A stretch of DNA of 30,349 nt from Bacillota bacterium (GCA_023411375.1 JAEYOW010000002.1:1-30349); one strand, 5' to 3'. Numbered from the stretch's first letter, positions 7,385 through 17,100 are shown. The notes: a model not told the origin generated them from the letters alone. A program made the numbers and translations.

Positions 7385-8458
7385 ATGAAAAGAAGAATCG
7401 GCATTTTAACCAGCGGCGGCGATTGCCCCGGTTTGAACGCGGCCATTCGCGGCGTGGCGCGCGCGGCGTATGAGCTTTTTGATGCGGAGATCATCGGCAT
7501 CCGCAACGGCTACGGCGGGTTGATCGAGGGCGAATACCAGGAAATGAGTCAGAAGCAGTTTTCCGGCATTCTCACGCTGGGCGGCACCATTCTGGGCACC
7601 AGCCGCCAGCCTTTTCGCAATATGCGCGTGATTGACGAAACGGGCGTGGATAAGGTTGCCGCCATGAAAAAGACCTACCGCGATTTGAAGCTGGACTGCC
7701 TTGTTACGCTGGGCGGCAACGGCACGCACAAGACCGCCAACCTGTTGAGCGAGGAGGGTCTGAACGTTATCGGCCTGCCCAAGACCATCGATAACGATAT
7801 CTATGGCACGGATTTTACCTTCGGCTTTCACACGGCGGTGGATATCGCCACCGAGGTGATTGACCGCATCCATACCACCGCCACCAGCCACGGCCGCTGC
7901 ATGGTGATTGAGATCATGGGCAACAAGGCGGGTTGGCTTACGCTGTACGCGGGCCTTGCGGGCGGCGCGGACGTGATTTTGCTGCCCGAAATCCCTTACG
8001 ACATCAAAAGGATCGCACAGACGGTGGAAAGCCGCGCCAAGGGCAAGAAAGCCTTTTCTATCCTTGCCGTGGCCGAGGGCGCGATGAGTGTGGAGGAGGC
8101 TAAAATGAAGAAAAAGGAGCGCGAGGCCTACCGCTCGTCCCTGCCCTACGACTGCATCAGCAAACGCATCGCGGCGGAGTTGGAAAACCTTGTGGGCGTG
8201 GAAGCACGCCATGTGGTTCCCGGCCACATTCAGCGCGGCGGAAGCCCCAGCGCATATGACCGCGTGCTTTCCACACAGTTTGGCGTGCATGCCGCGCAGC
8301 TTATCCGCGACGAGGTTTATGGCGTAAGCGTAGCGCTCAGCGGCAACAGGATCATCCACAATAAGCTTAAGGAGATCGCGGGCGTACCCAAGCCGGTGCC
8401 AAAGGACGACCCCGTGGTGATCACCGCGCGCAATATGGGCATCGCCATGGGCGACTGA
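7385..8458 (+). CDS. pfkA: 6-phosphofructokinase (PfkA family, Gly/Lys type)
   Basis: A 357-residue phosphofructokinase that phosphorylates fructose-6-phosphate, the committed step of glycolysis. It has LTSGGDCPGLN at 8-18, the donor-binding GGNGT at 110-114, and the catalytic TIDND with Asp136 and Asp138. IEIMGNKAGW and GHIQRGGSPS follow. In this family, Gly at the E. coli 104 position marks ATP use and Asp marks PPi use; here it is Gly113. The 124 position, Gly in classic ATP enzymes, is Lys133 (LPKTIDND), as in PPi enzymes. This Gly/Lys combination is typical of the third PfkA group, so ATP is the likelier donor, but PPi use is not excluded, and a pyrophosphatase gene is adjacent. The start follows GGGAGG. 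Confidence 0.93.
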   Translation: MKRRIGILTSGGDCPGLNAAIRGVARAAYELFDAEIIGIRNGYGGLIEGEYQEMSQKQFSGILTLGGTILGTSRQPFRNMRVIDETGVDKVAAMKKTYRDLKLDCLVTLGGNGTHKTANLLSEEGLNVIGLPKTIDNDIYGTDFTFGFHTAVDIATEVIDRIHTTATSHGRCMVIEIMGNKAGWLTLYAGLAGGADVILLPEIPYDIKRIAQTVESRAKGKKAFSILAVAEGAMSVEEAKMKKKEREAYRSSLPYDCISKRIAAELENLVGVEARHVVPGHIQRGGSPSAYDRVLSTQFGVHAAQLIRDEVYGVSVALSGNRIIHNKLKEIAGVPKPVPKDDPVVITARNMGIAMGD

Positions 8459-8480
8459 CAGTTTGCCAACACGGCTTTAT

Positions 8481-8531
8481 AAAGCAAAACGAGCCTCATT
8501 GCGGGGCTCGTTTTGCTTTGACAGATTTTTT
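8481..8531 (+). terminator. Intrinsic terminator of pfkA
   Basis: AAAGCAAAACGAGCC (8481-8495) pairs perfectly with GGCTCGTTTTGCTTT (8505-8519), and a 7-base T-run follows at 8525-8531. Confidence 0.88.
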
Positions 8532-8582
8532 TCAACCTTCGGCCGCGGTGTAGCGGCGCTGTTTTCATTCGCCGTCCGTTTC

Positions 8583-10118
8583 CTATTCCAGCGAAACGAA
8601 CAGCAGCAGTTCAAAGCAGGGGTAACTATTTTCAGGCGCGGTCCCGTCCTCCTCCGTGCCGGTGCTGATAGACATGCCCACGCAAGTGCCGTACATCATT
8701 ACGCGCTCGCCAACGGCAAAACCAGGCTGCTCCTTACAGGTAACCAAAATAATACCGCTGTACTCATCACCCTTTTTGGTTAGCGCCATCTGGGCGATCC
8801 ATTCGTCGCCGCTCTGGGAAACCTCCAAAAGATAGGCGCGGTATCCCATGATGCGGCCCTCATAGCCCTGCATCTTGTTTTTCAACTGGGTATAGCTGGG
8901 CTTGATGGCCTGCTTTTTCAGCTGCTTGAGCATGTCCTCATCGGTCCACTCACGCGTGAAGGTAATGGGGATTTTGCGGTCGGCAAGCTGTTTTTTGCTG
9001 AAGGCCAGCACCACTTCATACGGCCCCTCCTCCGTCACGTCCAGCTCAATCTTGAAGCGTCCGCCTGCCGTGACCTTCTTGGTCATCGCGGATTCGCCGT
9101 TAACAAAGACCTGAATGCTTGCGCCCGGCTCAGACACGCCGGAGATGACCAAATCAGAGGTGGTCACAACCTGAGGAATGACCGAGTCCAGGTTGACGGT
9201 AAGCAGCGTACGCTGGTACGTGACGGGATAGGCAAGCTCCACCACGTCCTCACCCTGATATTCCCCCGTGATGGTGATGAGGAAAACACCCTCCTTGGGG
9301 AGCTTGATCGGCAGCTTGAATTTGCCCGACTTGGGCACCGTCACATCAGAAAGCAGGGGCTCCGGATAGCTCAGGCCCATCACCACGGCAGTCAGCTTGA
9401 CGCCCTCCGCGGCGGTACCTTCGATGGTAAAGCTCTGGTCGTTCGTTTCCTCGGGCGGGACCTCGGTAATGTTGATTTTCGCGCTAGCGGCGGGCGGCAG
9501 CGGCAGCACCTCGATAAAGGCGAACGACTCCCAGATGCTGTCAAGATTGCTGTTATCCTTATTGGTGACGGCGCGGCCGTAAATCTGCATGTCAAACGTG
9601 ATCTCGTACCCGTTGCGGATGGTGCGGCGCATCAATCCCCGGTGGAGAATTTCGCCGCTTTCGCGCTTGATATACCGCAGCACCAGAAAACGCCCGTTGG
9701 GCGTATTCTTCCAGTCGGACGCTGAAAAATCGTAGCCATCGGCGGAATACTCATTGTCGGGATAGTGGCTTACCCTATAGGAGCCGCGAATGGAGGAGGA
9801 TTGCTCGTTAACATCAAAGATATTTTCGGAACGGGTGTTTTTAACCGCGGTTAATTCAAAGCATGCGTCGTACTCCGCCGTCCATGCCTGTAGCAGCACG
9901 CCGCGCTTTTGGAAATCGTTGGCTACCGCCTCTGTATTCAGGCCGCGCGACGCCAGCCAGTCGGCATAGGTGCTGAGATTGGCGCTGGTCAGCACGATAT
10001 AGCTGTCCGGAACGTCAACACTGCCATAAATACTGTCCAGCACGTGAACCTCCGCGCCGGCGGGCAGGCAGATTAAAGCAAGCAGCAGCACAAGCAGGCA
10101 TGGAATGAGTTTACGCAT
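8583..10118 (-). CDS. Exported Ig-like domain protein (paralogue 2)
   Basis: A 511-residue secreted protein of unknown function. It has a clean signal peptide (MRKLIPCLLVLLLALICLPAGA, then EVHV). A globular N-terminal region (about 23-205) follows, then two bacterial Ig-like domains of the type with SEPGASIQVFVNG (about 215-400). The C-terminal domain (about 410-511, with YEGRIMGYRAYLLEV and GERVMMYGTC) looks like a small OB-type beta barrel. I place the start at the ATG with AAAGGATGG ten bases upstream; an in-frame TTG nine codons earlier abuts the previous gene's stop but has no ribosome site. The upstream gene encodes a protein with the same order of parts, so the two are tandem paralogues. 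There is no LPXTG or membrane anchor, so it is probably released or held non-covalently. Confidence 0.75.
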   Translation of the reverse strand: MRKLIPCLLVLLLALICLPAGAEVHVLDSIYGSVDVPDSYIVLTSANLSTYADWLASRGLNTEAVANDFQKRGVLLQAWTAEYDACFELTAVKNTRSENIFDVNEQSSSIRGSYRVSHYPDNEYSADGYDFSASDWKNTPNGRFLVLRYIKRESGEILHRGLMRRTIRNGYEITFDMQIYGRAVTNKDNSNLDSIWESFAFIEVLPLPPAASAKINITEVPPEETNDQSFTIEGTAAEGVKLTAVVMGLSYPEPLLSDVTVPKSGKFKLPIKLPKEGVFLITITGEYQGEDVVELAYPVTYQRTLLTVNLDSVIPQVVTTSDLVISGVSEPGASIQVFVNGESAMTKKVTAGGRFKIELDVTEEGPYEVVLAFSKKQLADRKIPITFTREWTDEDMLKQLKKQAIKPSYTQLKNKMQGYEGRIMGYRAYLLEVSQSGDEWIAQMALTKKGDEYSGIILVTCKEQPGFAVGERVMMYGTCVGMSISTGTEEDGTAPENSYPCFELLLFVSLE

Positions 10119-10145
10119 ATTGCCACCATCCTTTGTTCGGTCCAA

Positions 10146-11642
10146 TCATGGGATTATCGCATCAAGCGCCATCGCCGGATAGGCGTTTCCGCCAAAGCTT
10201 TCCACAGCGCCGGTCAGCGTGCCAAGCGCGCGAAGCTCCTGCCCAGTCCGGAGGTCAAGCAGGTTTTCGCACAGCAATACAAATACCGTGCCGTTTCCGG
10301 CATCCAACAGGCATTTAGCCTGTCCGTTCTCATACGCCAGGGCGGAAACCGTGGCTTCATAAAACACGGGCGTATCCGCATAGGATGCCGGTTTGGCCAA
10401 AAGCGCCTGATAATCGAGCCTGTCCGCCGTTTTTTGAGCCGTAGCCTGGCTTTCCCGCCTGATCTGGCCCTTTAGCTCGCTACGCCGGTAACCCGAATAA
10501 ACCGCGCGCACGGAGAAGGAATAGTTACCCTGTTTTTTTGTGGCCAGTTCAAACGAAAAACGCCCGTTTTCATCTACTGCGGCGGTAACGGTCGATCTTC
10601 CCTTTTTGACCTCCACCGTCGCGCCCGGCAATGTCACACCCTCGACCGCCAAGGCGTCCGCGTAGGTCGTAGCGCGCGTCACGCTGAGGGCAAGCGGTGT
10701 ATCCTGCCACTGCACGTTGACCACGAACGAATGCGTAGTGGCCTTGTCGCCAAGCCTGACCGTGACGGATATTTTGTTATCCGCGCCGGTGCGCAGATTG
10801 CGGGCAAGCGCGGAAAACGAGCCGTCCGCCTCAGGAGAAAACGCAGAGGAAGCCTCCCCATTAACCTGATAACGAACCTTCGCCTTCGGATCGGTATTGC
10901 CGCCGAGGGCAAGCGAATTGCTGCCGATGACGGACGGCACCGGGTTAAGCGTGAGGGACACGCCGCCGTCCTCCATCGTCACCGCTGCGCTCTCATCGGT
11001 CAAAGCAGGCATTTTCGGGATTTCCAGCGGAGACGCTCCGCTTTCGGAGGCCACGGCGCCCAACCGAAGCGTACGCGAGGCGACGGACCGCAGGTATTCC
11101 CTGTCGGCGTCACCGGCCTCACGGCCGATCACCTCCATGCGGAAGGTATAGACCCGGGACAGATATAGCGTATCAAGCGTAAGCGTATGCATGGGCAGTG
11201 CGGTTTCCCCGGCGACGCTCTCGCACAGGGCGTAATCCTCCATGCCGGGCAGCCATGCCGCGCTCTGAGCAGCATGGCTGCGCGCCAACGCCAGAAGCAA
11301 CGCCTCCCGCCCGACGGCATCCAGCCGGCTGACGTCCCGGGCCGTCACGCCCTCCGGTGCTTCCGACACACAGAGACTGACCTGCCGGCCGCTTTCGTCA
11401 AGCACCATCAGCACGCTTCCGTCCCGCTCCATCGCCGCCAGCGCGGTTTGTCCGTCCACGCCAAGCCGTGCGAGCGCTTCCTCAGGCATCTTCTCCCGCG
11501 TCAGGCAGCTTTCGCCCGCCTGCGCATAAAAACGTACACCCGCTCCGTCGGGCTCAAGCGCGCCCTCCGCGGCCGCGGCAGCGCACGCGAAGGACAGCAG
11601 GATGGCCATGATGACAAAGGCGGTATGCGCGGCATTTCGCAT
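10146..11642 (-). CDS. Exported Ig-like domain protein (paralogue 1)
   Basis: A 498-residue secreted protein with signal peptide MRNAAHTAFVIMAILLSFACAAAAA. It has an N-terminal region of about 200 residues with no recognised motif and two Ig-like segments. One reads LALGGNTDPKAKVRYQVNG and the other ALAVEGVTLPGATVEVKKG, each followed by the DGSFS or NGRFSFEL strand typical of such domains. The C-terminal domain of about 90 residues (FYEATVSALAYENGQ, LRALGTL) looks OB-like. The arrangement matches the downstream gene, 27 bases away. GAGAGGAG supports the start. Function unknown; an envelope or extracellular-matrix role is only a guess. Confidence 0.75.
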   Translation of the reverse strand: MRNAAHTAFVIMAILLSFACAAAAAEGALEPDGAGVRFYAQAGESCLTREKMPEEALARLGVDGQTALAAMERDGSVLMVLDESGRQVSLCVSEAPEGVTARDVSRLDAVGREALLLALARSHAAQSAAWLPGMEDYALCESVAGETALPMHTLTLDTLYLSRVYTFRMEVIGREAGDADREYLRSVASRTLRLGAVASESGASPLEIPKMPALTDESAAVTMEDGGVSLTLNPVPSVIGSNSLALGGNTDPKAKVRYQVNGEASSAFSPEADGSFSALARNLRTGADNKISVTVRLGDKATTHSFVVNVQWQDTPLALSVTRATTYADALAVEGVTLPGATVEVKKGRSTVTAAVDENGRFSFELATKKQGNYSFSVRAVYSGYRRSELKGQIRRESQATAQKTADRLDYQALLAKPASYADTPVFYEATVSALAYENGQAKCLLDAGNGTVFVLLCENLLDLRTGQELRALGTLTGAVESFGGNAYPAMALDAIIP

Positions 11643-11674
11643 AGGCAGGCTCCTCTCGGTATTCCAAAGTCCTA

Positions 11675-11707
11675 TTTTCTATTTTATCACAAAGCAAAGC
11701 CATAAGG
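11675..11707 (-). promoter_or_regulatory. Possible promoter of the exported-protein pair
   Basis: On the minus strand TTGCCT is followed 18 bases later by TAAAAT, about 40 bases upstream of the start codon. It is divergent from the aldo/keto reductase promoter at 11749. The match is moderate. Confidence 0.35.
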
Positions 11708-11748
11708 CAACTAAAGGCGCGTAACATTTTACGTTTGCACGGTTTTGA

Positions 11749-11777
11749 TTGACGCGCCAGGCCTCTTGGTGTATGAT
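11749..11777 (+). promoter_or_regulatory. Promoter of the Fe-S aldo/keto reductase
   Basis: TTGACG (11749-11754), a 17-base spacer and TATGAT (11772-11777), with transcription expected near 11784. Confidence 0.7.
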
Positions 11778-11827
11778 CGGTAAAGAACGGCACGCCTGTT
11801 ATACGCAAGAATGAAAGGATGATTTGC

Positions 11828-12949
11828 TTGTCATTTCAGGAAACCAACATCAAAAAGCTCGGTTTTGGCCTGATGCGTCTGCCCATGATCAACGAAGAAG
11901 TGGATTTGGAACAGACGAAGCAAATGGTGGATCTTTTTCTGGAAAAGGGCTTTACCTATTTTGACACGGCATACGGCTATCTGGGCGGCAAATCGGAAGC
12001 GGCTGCCAAGGCCGCGCTGGTGGACAGGCATCCGCGCGACAGCTTTCAGCTTGCGACGAAGCTTCCGGCCTGGGCGGGCGCAACCACCGCGGAGGAAGCC
12101 AAGAATATGTTCTGGACCAGCCTTGAGCGCACGGGCGCCGGCTATTTCGACTATTACTTGTTCCATAATTTGGGCGGAGACCGTACGAAAGCCTTCGATG
12201 ATTTTGCCATTTGGGATTTTTTGGCCGAGCAAAAGCACAAGGGCCTGATCAAGCGCCTCGGCTTTTCCTTCCACGATACCGCCGATGTGCTGGACGGACT
12301 GCTGCACGAGCATCCCGACATGGATTTTGTGCAGTTGCAAATCAATTACGCAGACTGGGAAAGCCAGAGCATCCAGTCGCGCAAATGTTATGAGGTGGCA
12401 CGCTCTCACGGGAAGCCCGTCATTATTATGGAGCCGGTCAAGGGCGGCTCACTCGCCAACCTGCCGCAAAACGTCGCCGAGCCCATGTGCCGCTTTGCGC
12501 CCGAGCGCTCCCTATCCTCCTGGGCATTGCGCTTCGCGGCTTCGCTGGACGGGCTGATTACGGTGCTCAGCGGCATGTCGTCGCTGGAACAGATGAAGGA
12601 AAACCTCTCCACCATGGAACCCTTTGAACCGCTCAGCCCCGAGGAGCGGCAGGTTGTGGACGAGGTGCAAAAGCGGCTTGAGAGCGTGGAGCGCATCCCG
12701 TGCACGGACTGCCAGTACTGCGTGAAGGGCTGTCCCCAGAAGGTGGTCATCCCCCGCATTTTTTCCGCCATGAACACCCTGCTGGTATATAACAACCTGG
12801 AAGGCGCCAAGGGGAATTACGCCTGGGAAACCCGGGACGGCGGCAAGGCCGGCGAGTGCGTCGCCTGCGGGCAGTGCGAGTCGGCCTGTCCGCAGCATAT
12901 CGCAATTATCGATGAGCTGCGCCGCGCTTCTTCCCTGCTGGAGGGCTGA
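11828..12949 (+). CDS. Aldo/keto reductase with C-terminal double [4Fe-4S] domain
   Basis: A 373-residue fusion. The first 270 residues are an aldo/keto reductase barrel with the catalytic tetrad visible: Asp46 and Tyr49 (FDTAYGY), Lys78 (LATKLP) and His113 (YLFHNLG). The tail holds two ferredoxin-like cysteine sets, C292-x2-C295-x2-C298-x3-C302P and C344-x2-C347-x2-C350-x3-C354P. This is the COG1453 group, thought to pass electrons between an NAD(P)-type active site and Fe-S clusters, but its natural substrate is unknown. The start is a judgement. TTG at 11828 has AAAGGATG six bases upstream; the in-frame ATG at 11819 overlaps that ribosome site. It is a single-gene unit with its own promoter and terminator. 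Confidence 0.85.
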   Translation: MSFQETNIKKLGFGLMRLPMINEEVDLEQTKQMVDLFLEKGFTYFDTAYGYLGGKSEAAAKAALVDRHPRDSFQLATKLPAWAGATTAEEAKNMFWTSLERTGAGYFDYYLFHNLGGDRTKAFDDFAIWDFLAEQKHKGLIKRLGFSFHDTADVLDGLLHEHPDMDFVQLQINYADWESQSIQSRKCYEVARSHGKPVIIMEPVKGGSLANLPQNVAEPMCRFAPERSLSSWALRFAASLDGLITVLSGMSSLEQMKENLSTMEPFEPLSPEERQVVDEVQKRLESVERIPCTDCQYCVKGCPQKVVIPRIFSAMNTLLVYNNLEGAKGNYAWETRDGGKAGECVACGQCESACPQHIAIIDELRRASSLLEG

Positions 12950-12968
12950 TCGTTAACAAGATATTTTC

Positions 12969-13016
12969 AAAAGCCTGGGCGGCCAAGCTGACAAGCAGCC
13001 GCCCAGGCTTTTCTTT
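12969..13016 (+). terminator. Intrinsic terminator of the aldo/keto reductase
   Basis: AAAAGCCTGGGCGGC (12969-12983) pairs with GCCGCCCAGGCTTTT (12998-13012) and TTTTCTTTT follows. It also separates this gene from the convergent esterase, whose stop is at 13017. Confidence 0.85.
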
Positions 13017-13850
13017 TCAACAGGTCTGCGCCATGGATTGCCTGAGGAAGCGCTGCGCCATTTTTGTCCAGCAGGCGTTATCCGCAAGTACAAGCTGCGG
13101 ATTCTTTATGCCGGAGGTTTGCTCGTTACAAAGCGACGCGCCGTGCTCACCGTGCGGGAAGACATGCAGCTCCGTCAAAACGCCGTTATCCGCGAGCGCA
13201 CGCGCCATCAGCAGGCTGTTTTGAACAGGTACGCAGGTATCCTCAAACGTATGCCACAAAAAGGCGGGCGGGCAATCCGGCGTCACCCAGCCGTCCACTG
13301 AATACCGTTTGTGCGCCTCCTGATCCTCCGTGCCCGTCAGTGCCAAAAAAGAGCCGCGATGCGCGTATTCCCCGCCTGTGACGACAGGGTAGCACAGCGC
13401 CATGGCGTTTGGCCGCACATCATCCGGGGTCAGGCCCATTTCCTGCCACAGCCCGGCCTTTTGCCACAGCGTGCCCAGGCTACCCGCCAAATGGCCGCCA
13501 GCCGAAAAACCCAAAATGGCGATTTGCCCGGGATTGCAGTGCAGCTCCTTCGCATGCGCGCGAACATAGGCAACCGCCGCCGCCGCGTCCTGCTGCGGCA
13601 GAGGATAGCGGGCGGGCGCTACGCGGTACCATACGACAAAGGCGTTAAACCCGGACGCTACAAAGGAAAGCGCCACCGGCTCGGCCTCGCGGCTGCTTAA
13701 AAACTCGTAGCCGCCGCCCGGGCAGATGACTACAGACGGCCTTTGAATGTTTTCATCAATCTCCTGTGAAACCTCGGAAACGTACAAATCCAGTGGAATT
13801 TGCGCGCCGGCCGACGACGCGATGTGGATGCGCTGCCCCAGCATTGCCAT
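13017..13850 (-). CDS. Alpha/beta hydrolase (acetyl-esterase-like)
   Basis: A 277-residue serine hydrolase of the BD-FAE/acetyl-xylan-esterase-like group (COG0657). The oxyanion-hole motif CPGGGYEFLS is at about 44-53. The nucleophile is Ser116 in GFSAGG, the acid is Asp204 (FEDTCVP) and the base is His236 (HGEHGAS). Such enzymes remove acetyl or feruloyl groups from plant polysaccharides or act on small esters. No signal peptide is seen, so it is probably cytoplasmic. AAGGAAGG lies just upstream of the chosen ATG, and a second ATG two codons later is almost as good. A longer frame beginning 22 codons upstream lacks a ribosome site. It is convergent with the reductase and divergent from gltB. 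Confidence 0.85.
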   Translation of the reverse strand: MAMLGQRIHIASSAGAQIPLDLYVSEVSQEIDENIQRPSVVICPGGGYEFLSSREAEPVALSFVASGFNAFVVWYRVAPARYPLPQQDAAAAVAYVRAHAKELHCNPGQIAILGFSAGGHLAGSLGTLWQKAGLWQEMGLTPDDVRPNAMALCYPVVTGGEYAHRGSFLALTGTEDQEAHKRYSVDGWVTPDCPPAFLWHTFEDTCVPVQNSLLMARALADNGVLTELHVFPHGEHGASLCNEQTSGIKNPQLVLADNACWTKMAQRFLRQSMAQTC

Positions 13851-13987
13851 GCCTTCCTTTCCGGCCTCAAACGGGCCGCTAAAAAATAAATGTGACTTTA
13901 CGGCTGGGGCTATCATAGCATATTCGGTGGATATTTGCCAGATTTTCCGTTATCCTGTCCAAATCCTGTACTTCTTCTGTTTCGCGC

Positions 13988-14016
13988 TTGCCAACCCGCG
14001 CCGCCTCCTGTATAAT
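13988..14016 (+). promoter_or_regulatory. Promoter of the gltB-gltD operon
   Basis: TTGCCA (13988-13993), a 17-base spacer and a perfect TATAAT (14011-14016). Transcription would begin near 14023, giving a leader of about 117 bases that contains a terminator. Confidence 0.8.
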
Positions 14017-14022
14017 ACAACA

Positions 14023-14089
14023 CGATAACGGTGCGCACGCGCACGAAAGCACGCTCAAAGACGAGTTACGTTTTTGGCGTGCTTTTTTT
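14023..14089 (+). promoter_or_regulatory. gltB leader with premature intrinsic terminator (putative attenuator)
   Basis: Between promoter and start codon lies a complete terminator: AAAGCACGC (14046-14054) pairs with GCGTGCTTT (14077-14085), followed by T-residues to 14089. A strong hairpin GTGCG-CACG-CGCAC (14031-14044) comes first. Inside the terminator loop, CTC-AAAGAC-GAG (14054-14065) can form a small hairpin whose six-base loop has A at position 1 and G at position 4. That is the pattern bound by ANTAR-domain antiterminators of clostridial nitrogen genes. The first hairpin does not have such a loop, so the ANTAR reading is only a possibility. A terminator here implies either conditional read-through or a small RNA of about 65 nt. 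Confidence 0.6.
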
Positions 14090-14139
14090 ACCCATAATAA
14101 CAGAACCGTCCGCGAGCAGCGAAACAGGGGGATGATGGC

Positions 14140-17100
14140 TTGAACGCTTCAACGGGATATCCACGGCAGCAAGGCTTGTACTCGCCACAATTTGAGCACG
14201 ACGCCTGCGGCATCGGCATGCTGGTAAACATCAGGGGCGCGCGCTCGCACCGTATTGTGGTTGAGGCGCTTAATGTGCTGCTGAACCTGGCGCACCGCGG
14301 CGGAACGGGCGCGGAACCTGATACCGGCGACGGCGCGGGCATTCTGACACAGTTGCCGCACGCTTTCTTTGAAAAGGAATGCCGGTTGAACGGCATCGTG
14401 TTGCCCGGACCGGGCGCATACGGCGTGGGCATGCTGTTTCTAAGTCCGGACTCCGCGCGGCGTGCCGACATTGAAAAAGCGTTTGAACAAATCGTCGCGC
14501 GGGAAGGACAGCTCTTTTTGGGCTGGCGCGACGTGCCCGTGAACACTTCCACCCTTGGCGAAACCTCGCGCGCGTGCATGCCGTGCATCCGGCAGGCGTT
14601 TATCCAGAAAAGCGCCGACCTTAACGGCGAGGACGCTTTTGAAAGAAAGCTATACCTGATCCGTAAAACCGCTGAAAAGCGGCTGCGCTACGCGCAGGAT
14701 TCTCAGCCGGGGGATTTTTACGCCGCCAGCCTCAGCTGCCGCACCATCGTCTACAAGGGCATGCTGTTAAGCCGGCAGGTGGGCGAGCTATACCTTGACC
14801 TGTCCAGCCTCGATTTTGATACGGCCATCGCGCTGGTGCACAGCCGCTATTCCACCAACACCTTCCCCAGCTGGGAACGGGCGCATCCCAACCGGTATAC
14901 CATCCACAACGGCGAAATCAACACCATTTACGGCAACCAGAAGCGCATGAACGCCCGCCAGAATAATCTGCATACCGACCTGTTTGGCGACAGGCTGGAA
15001 TACGTGTTTCCCATCGTTAACGAGGACGGCAGCGACAGCGCGATGTTTGACAACGCGCTGGAGTTTCTGCTGCTGACGGGCCGCGCGCTGCCCCATGCCG
15101 CCATGATGATGATTCCCGAGCCCTGGGAGAAAAACCGCACCATGCCAAAGGAGCTGCGCGCGTTTTATGAATTTCACAGCCATGTAATGGACGCATGGGA
15201 CGGCCCCGCCGCGATGGCCGTCACCAACGGCGTTGAGGCGCTGGCGATGCTGGACCGCAACGGCCTTCGCCCCGCGCGCTACTGCGTTACTACGGACGGC
15301 CTGCTGGTGATGGCCTCCGAGACAGGCGTGATGGACATTCCGCCTGAAAAAATTCTCTATAAGGACCGCCTGCGTCCGGGGCGCATGCTGCTGGTGGACA
15401 CCAAGGTGGGCCGGGTGCTGGGCGATTCTGAAATCAAAGGCCGGATGGCCGCCATGTACCCCTATTCGCGCTGGATTGAGCAGCTGCGCATCAGCATGGA
15501 GTCTCTGCCGAACAACGCCGCCCCCGCGCCCAGGCTTGAAACGCCGCTGTGGCGGCAGCAAAAGGCTTTTGGCTATACCTGGGAGCAGGTCAAAAACGTC
15601 ATCCTGCCCATGGCGGAGCAGGGAATCGAACCCACGGGCGCGATGGGGGCGGATTTGCCGCTTGCCGTTTTATCGGAAAAGCCGCAGCTTTTATTCGACT
15701 ACTTCCACCAGCTTTTCGCGCAGGTGACCAACCCGCCCATCGACGCCATTCGGGAAGAAATCGTGACCTCCACGCGCGTATACATCGGCTCGGAGGGAGA
15801 TTTGCTCTCTCCCTCGCCAAAGAGCTGCCGCCAGCTCAAGCTTGGGTCGCCCCTGATGACCGACGCGGAGCTGGCGAAGATCCGAGCGCTTGACACGGAG
15901 GGCTTCCGCGCATGTACGCTTTCGCTGCTGTACGACTCTCTGCGGGGCGAAGAGGGTATCCGGGAAACCATGCGGCGCGTTTATGCCGAGCTGGATGAAA
16001 AATTCTCGCTTGGGTACGACATCTTCATCCTTTCAGACCGCGGGGTGGACGCCCGGCATGCCGCCGTGCCATCGCTGCTGGCAGTCTCGGGCGTTCAAAA
16101 CCATACCATCCGCCAAAGCATCCGCACGCAGCTTAGCATCTTACTGGAATCCGGAGAGCCGACGGAGGTGCACCATTTTGCTCTGCTGGTGGGGTATGGC
16201 GCGACAGCCGTCAACCCGTACCTGGCCCTGGCAACGGTGGAGGAGGCCGTCAGGGACGGCTCACTGAGCGGACAGGGGGTGGATGAGGCGCAAGCCCATT
16301 ATATCAAAGCCGTGGTCAAGGGCATCGTCAAAGCCATGTCCAAGATGGGCATTTCCACCATTCAAAGCTACCGGGGCTCGCAGATTTTTGAGGCCGTTGG
16401 GCTGGGCCGCGAGCTGATCGGCGAGTACTTTCCCGAAACGATCAGCCGCATCGGTGGTATCGAGCTTGACGGCGTGGCGCGTGAAAACGCTCAACGGCAT
16501 CAAAGCGCCTTTTTTGATCCGCTTCAGGAGGAAACGCTTGCCCCGGGCGGCGTGTTTCAGTGGCGAAAGGGCGAGGAATACCATCTCTACAACCCCGAAA
16601 CCATCCACCTGCTTCAGCAGGCCGTATGGAACGACGATTACCGGCTCTTTAAGCAGTATAGCGAGTTGTTGGACAACAGCGAACAAAAAGCAACCCTCCG
16701 CAGCCTGATGGCGTGGCATAGCGACCGCCCGCCCATACCGCTTGACGAGGTGGAGAGCGTTGAGGAAATCTGCAGGCGCTTTAAGACCGGGGCCATGAGC
16801 TACGGCTCGCTGAGCAAAGAGGCGCACGAATGCATGGCCGTCGCCATGAACCGTATCGGCGGCAAATCAAACTCCGGCGAGGGCGGCGAGGATGAGGAGC
16901 GCTATACCCCGGCCCCCGGCGGCGACAACCGATGCAGCGCCATTAAGCAGGTGGCCAGCGGACGTTTTGGCGTAACGAGCAGCTACCTCGTAAACGCCAA
17001 GGAGCTTCAGATTAAGATGGCGCAGGGCGCCAAGCCCGGCGAGGGCGGCCAGCTGCCCGGTGGGAAGGTATATCCGTGGATTGCCAAAACGCGCCACTCC

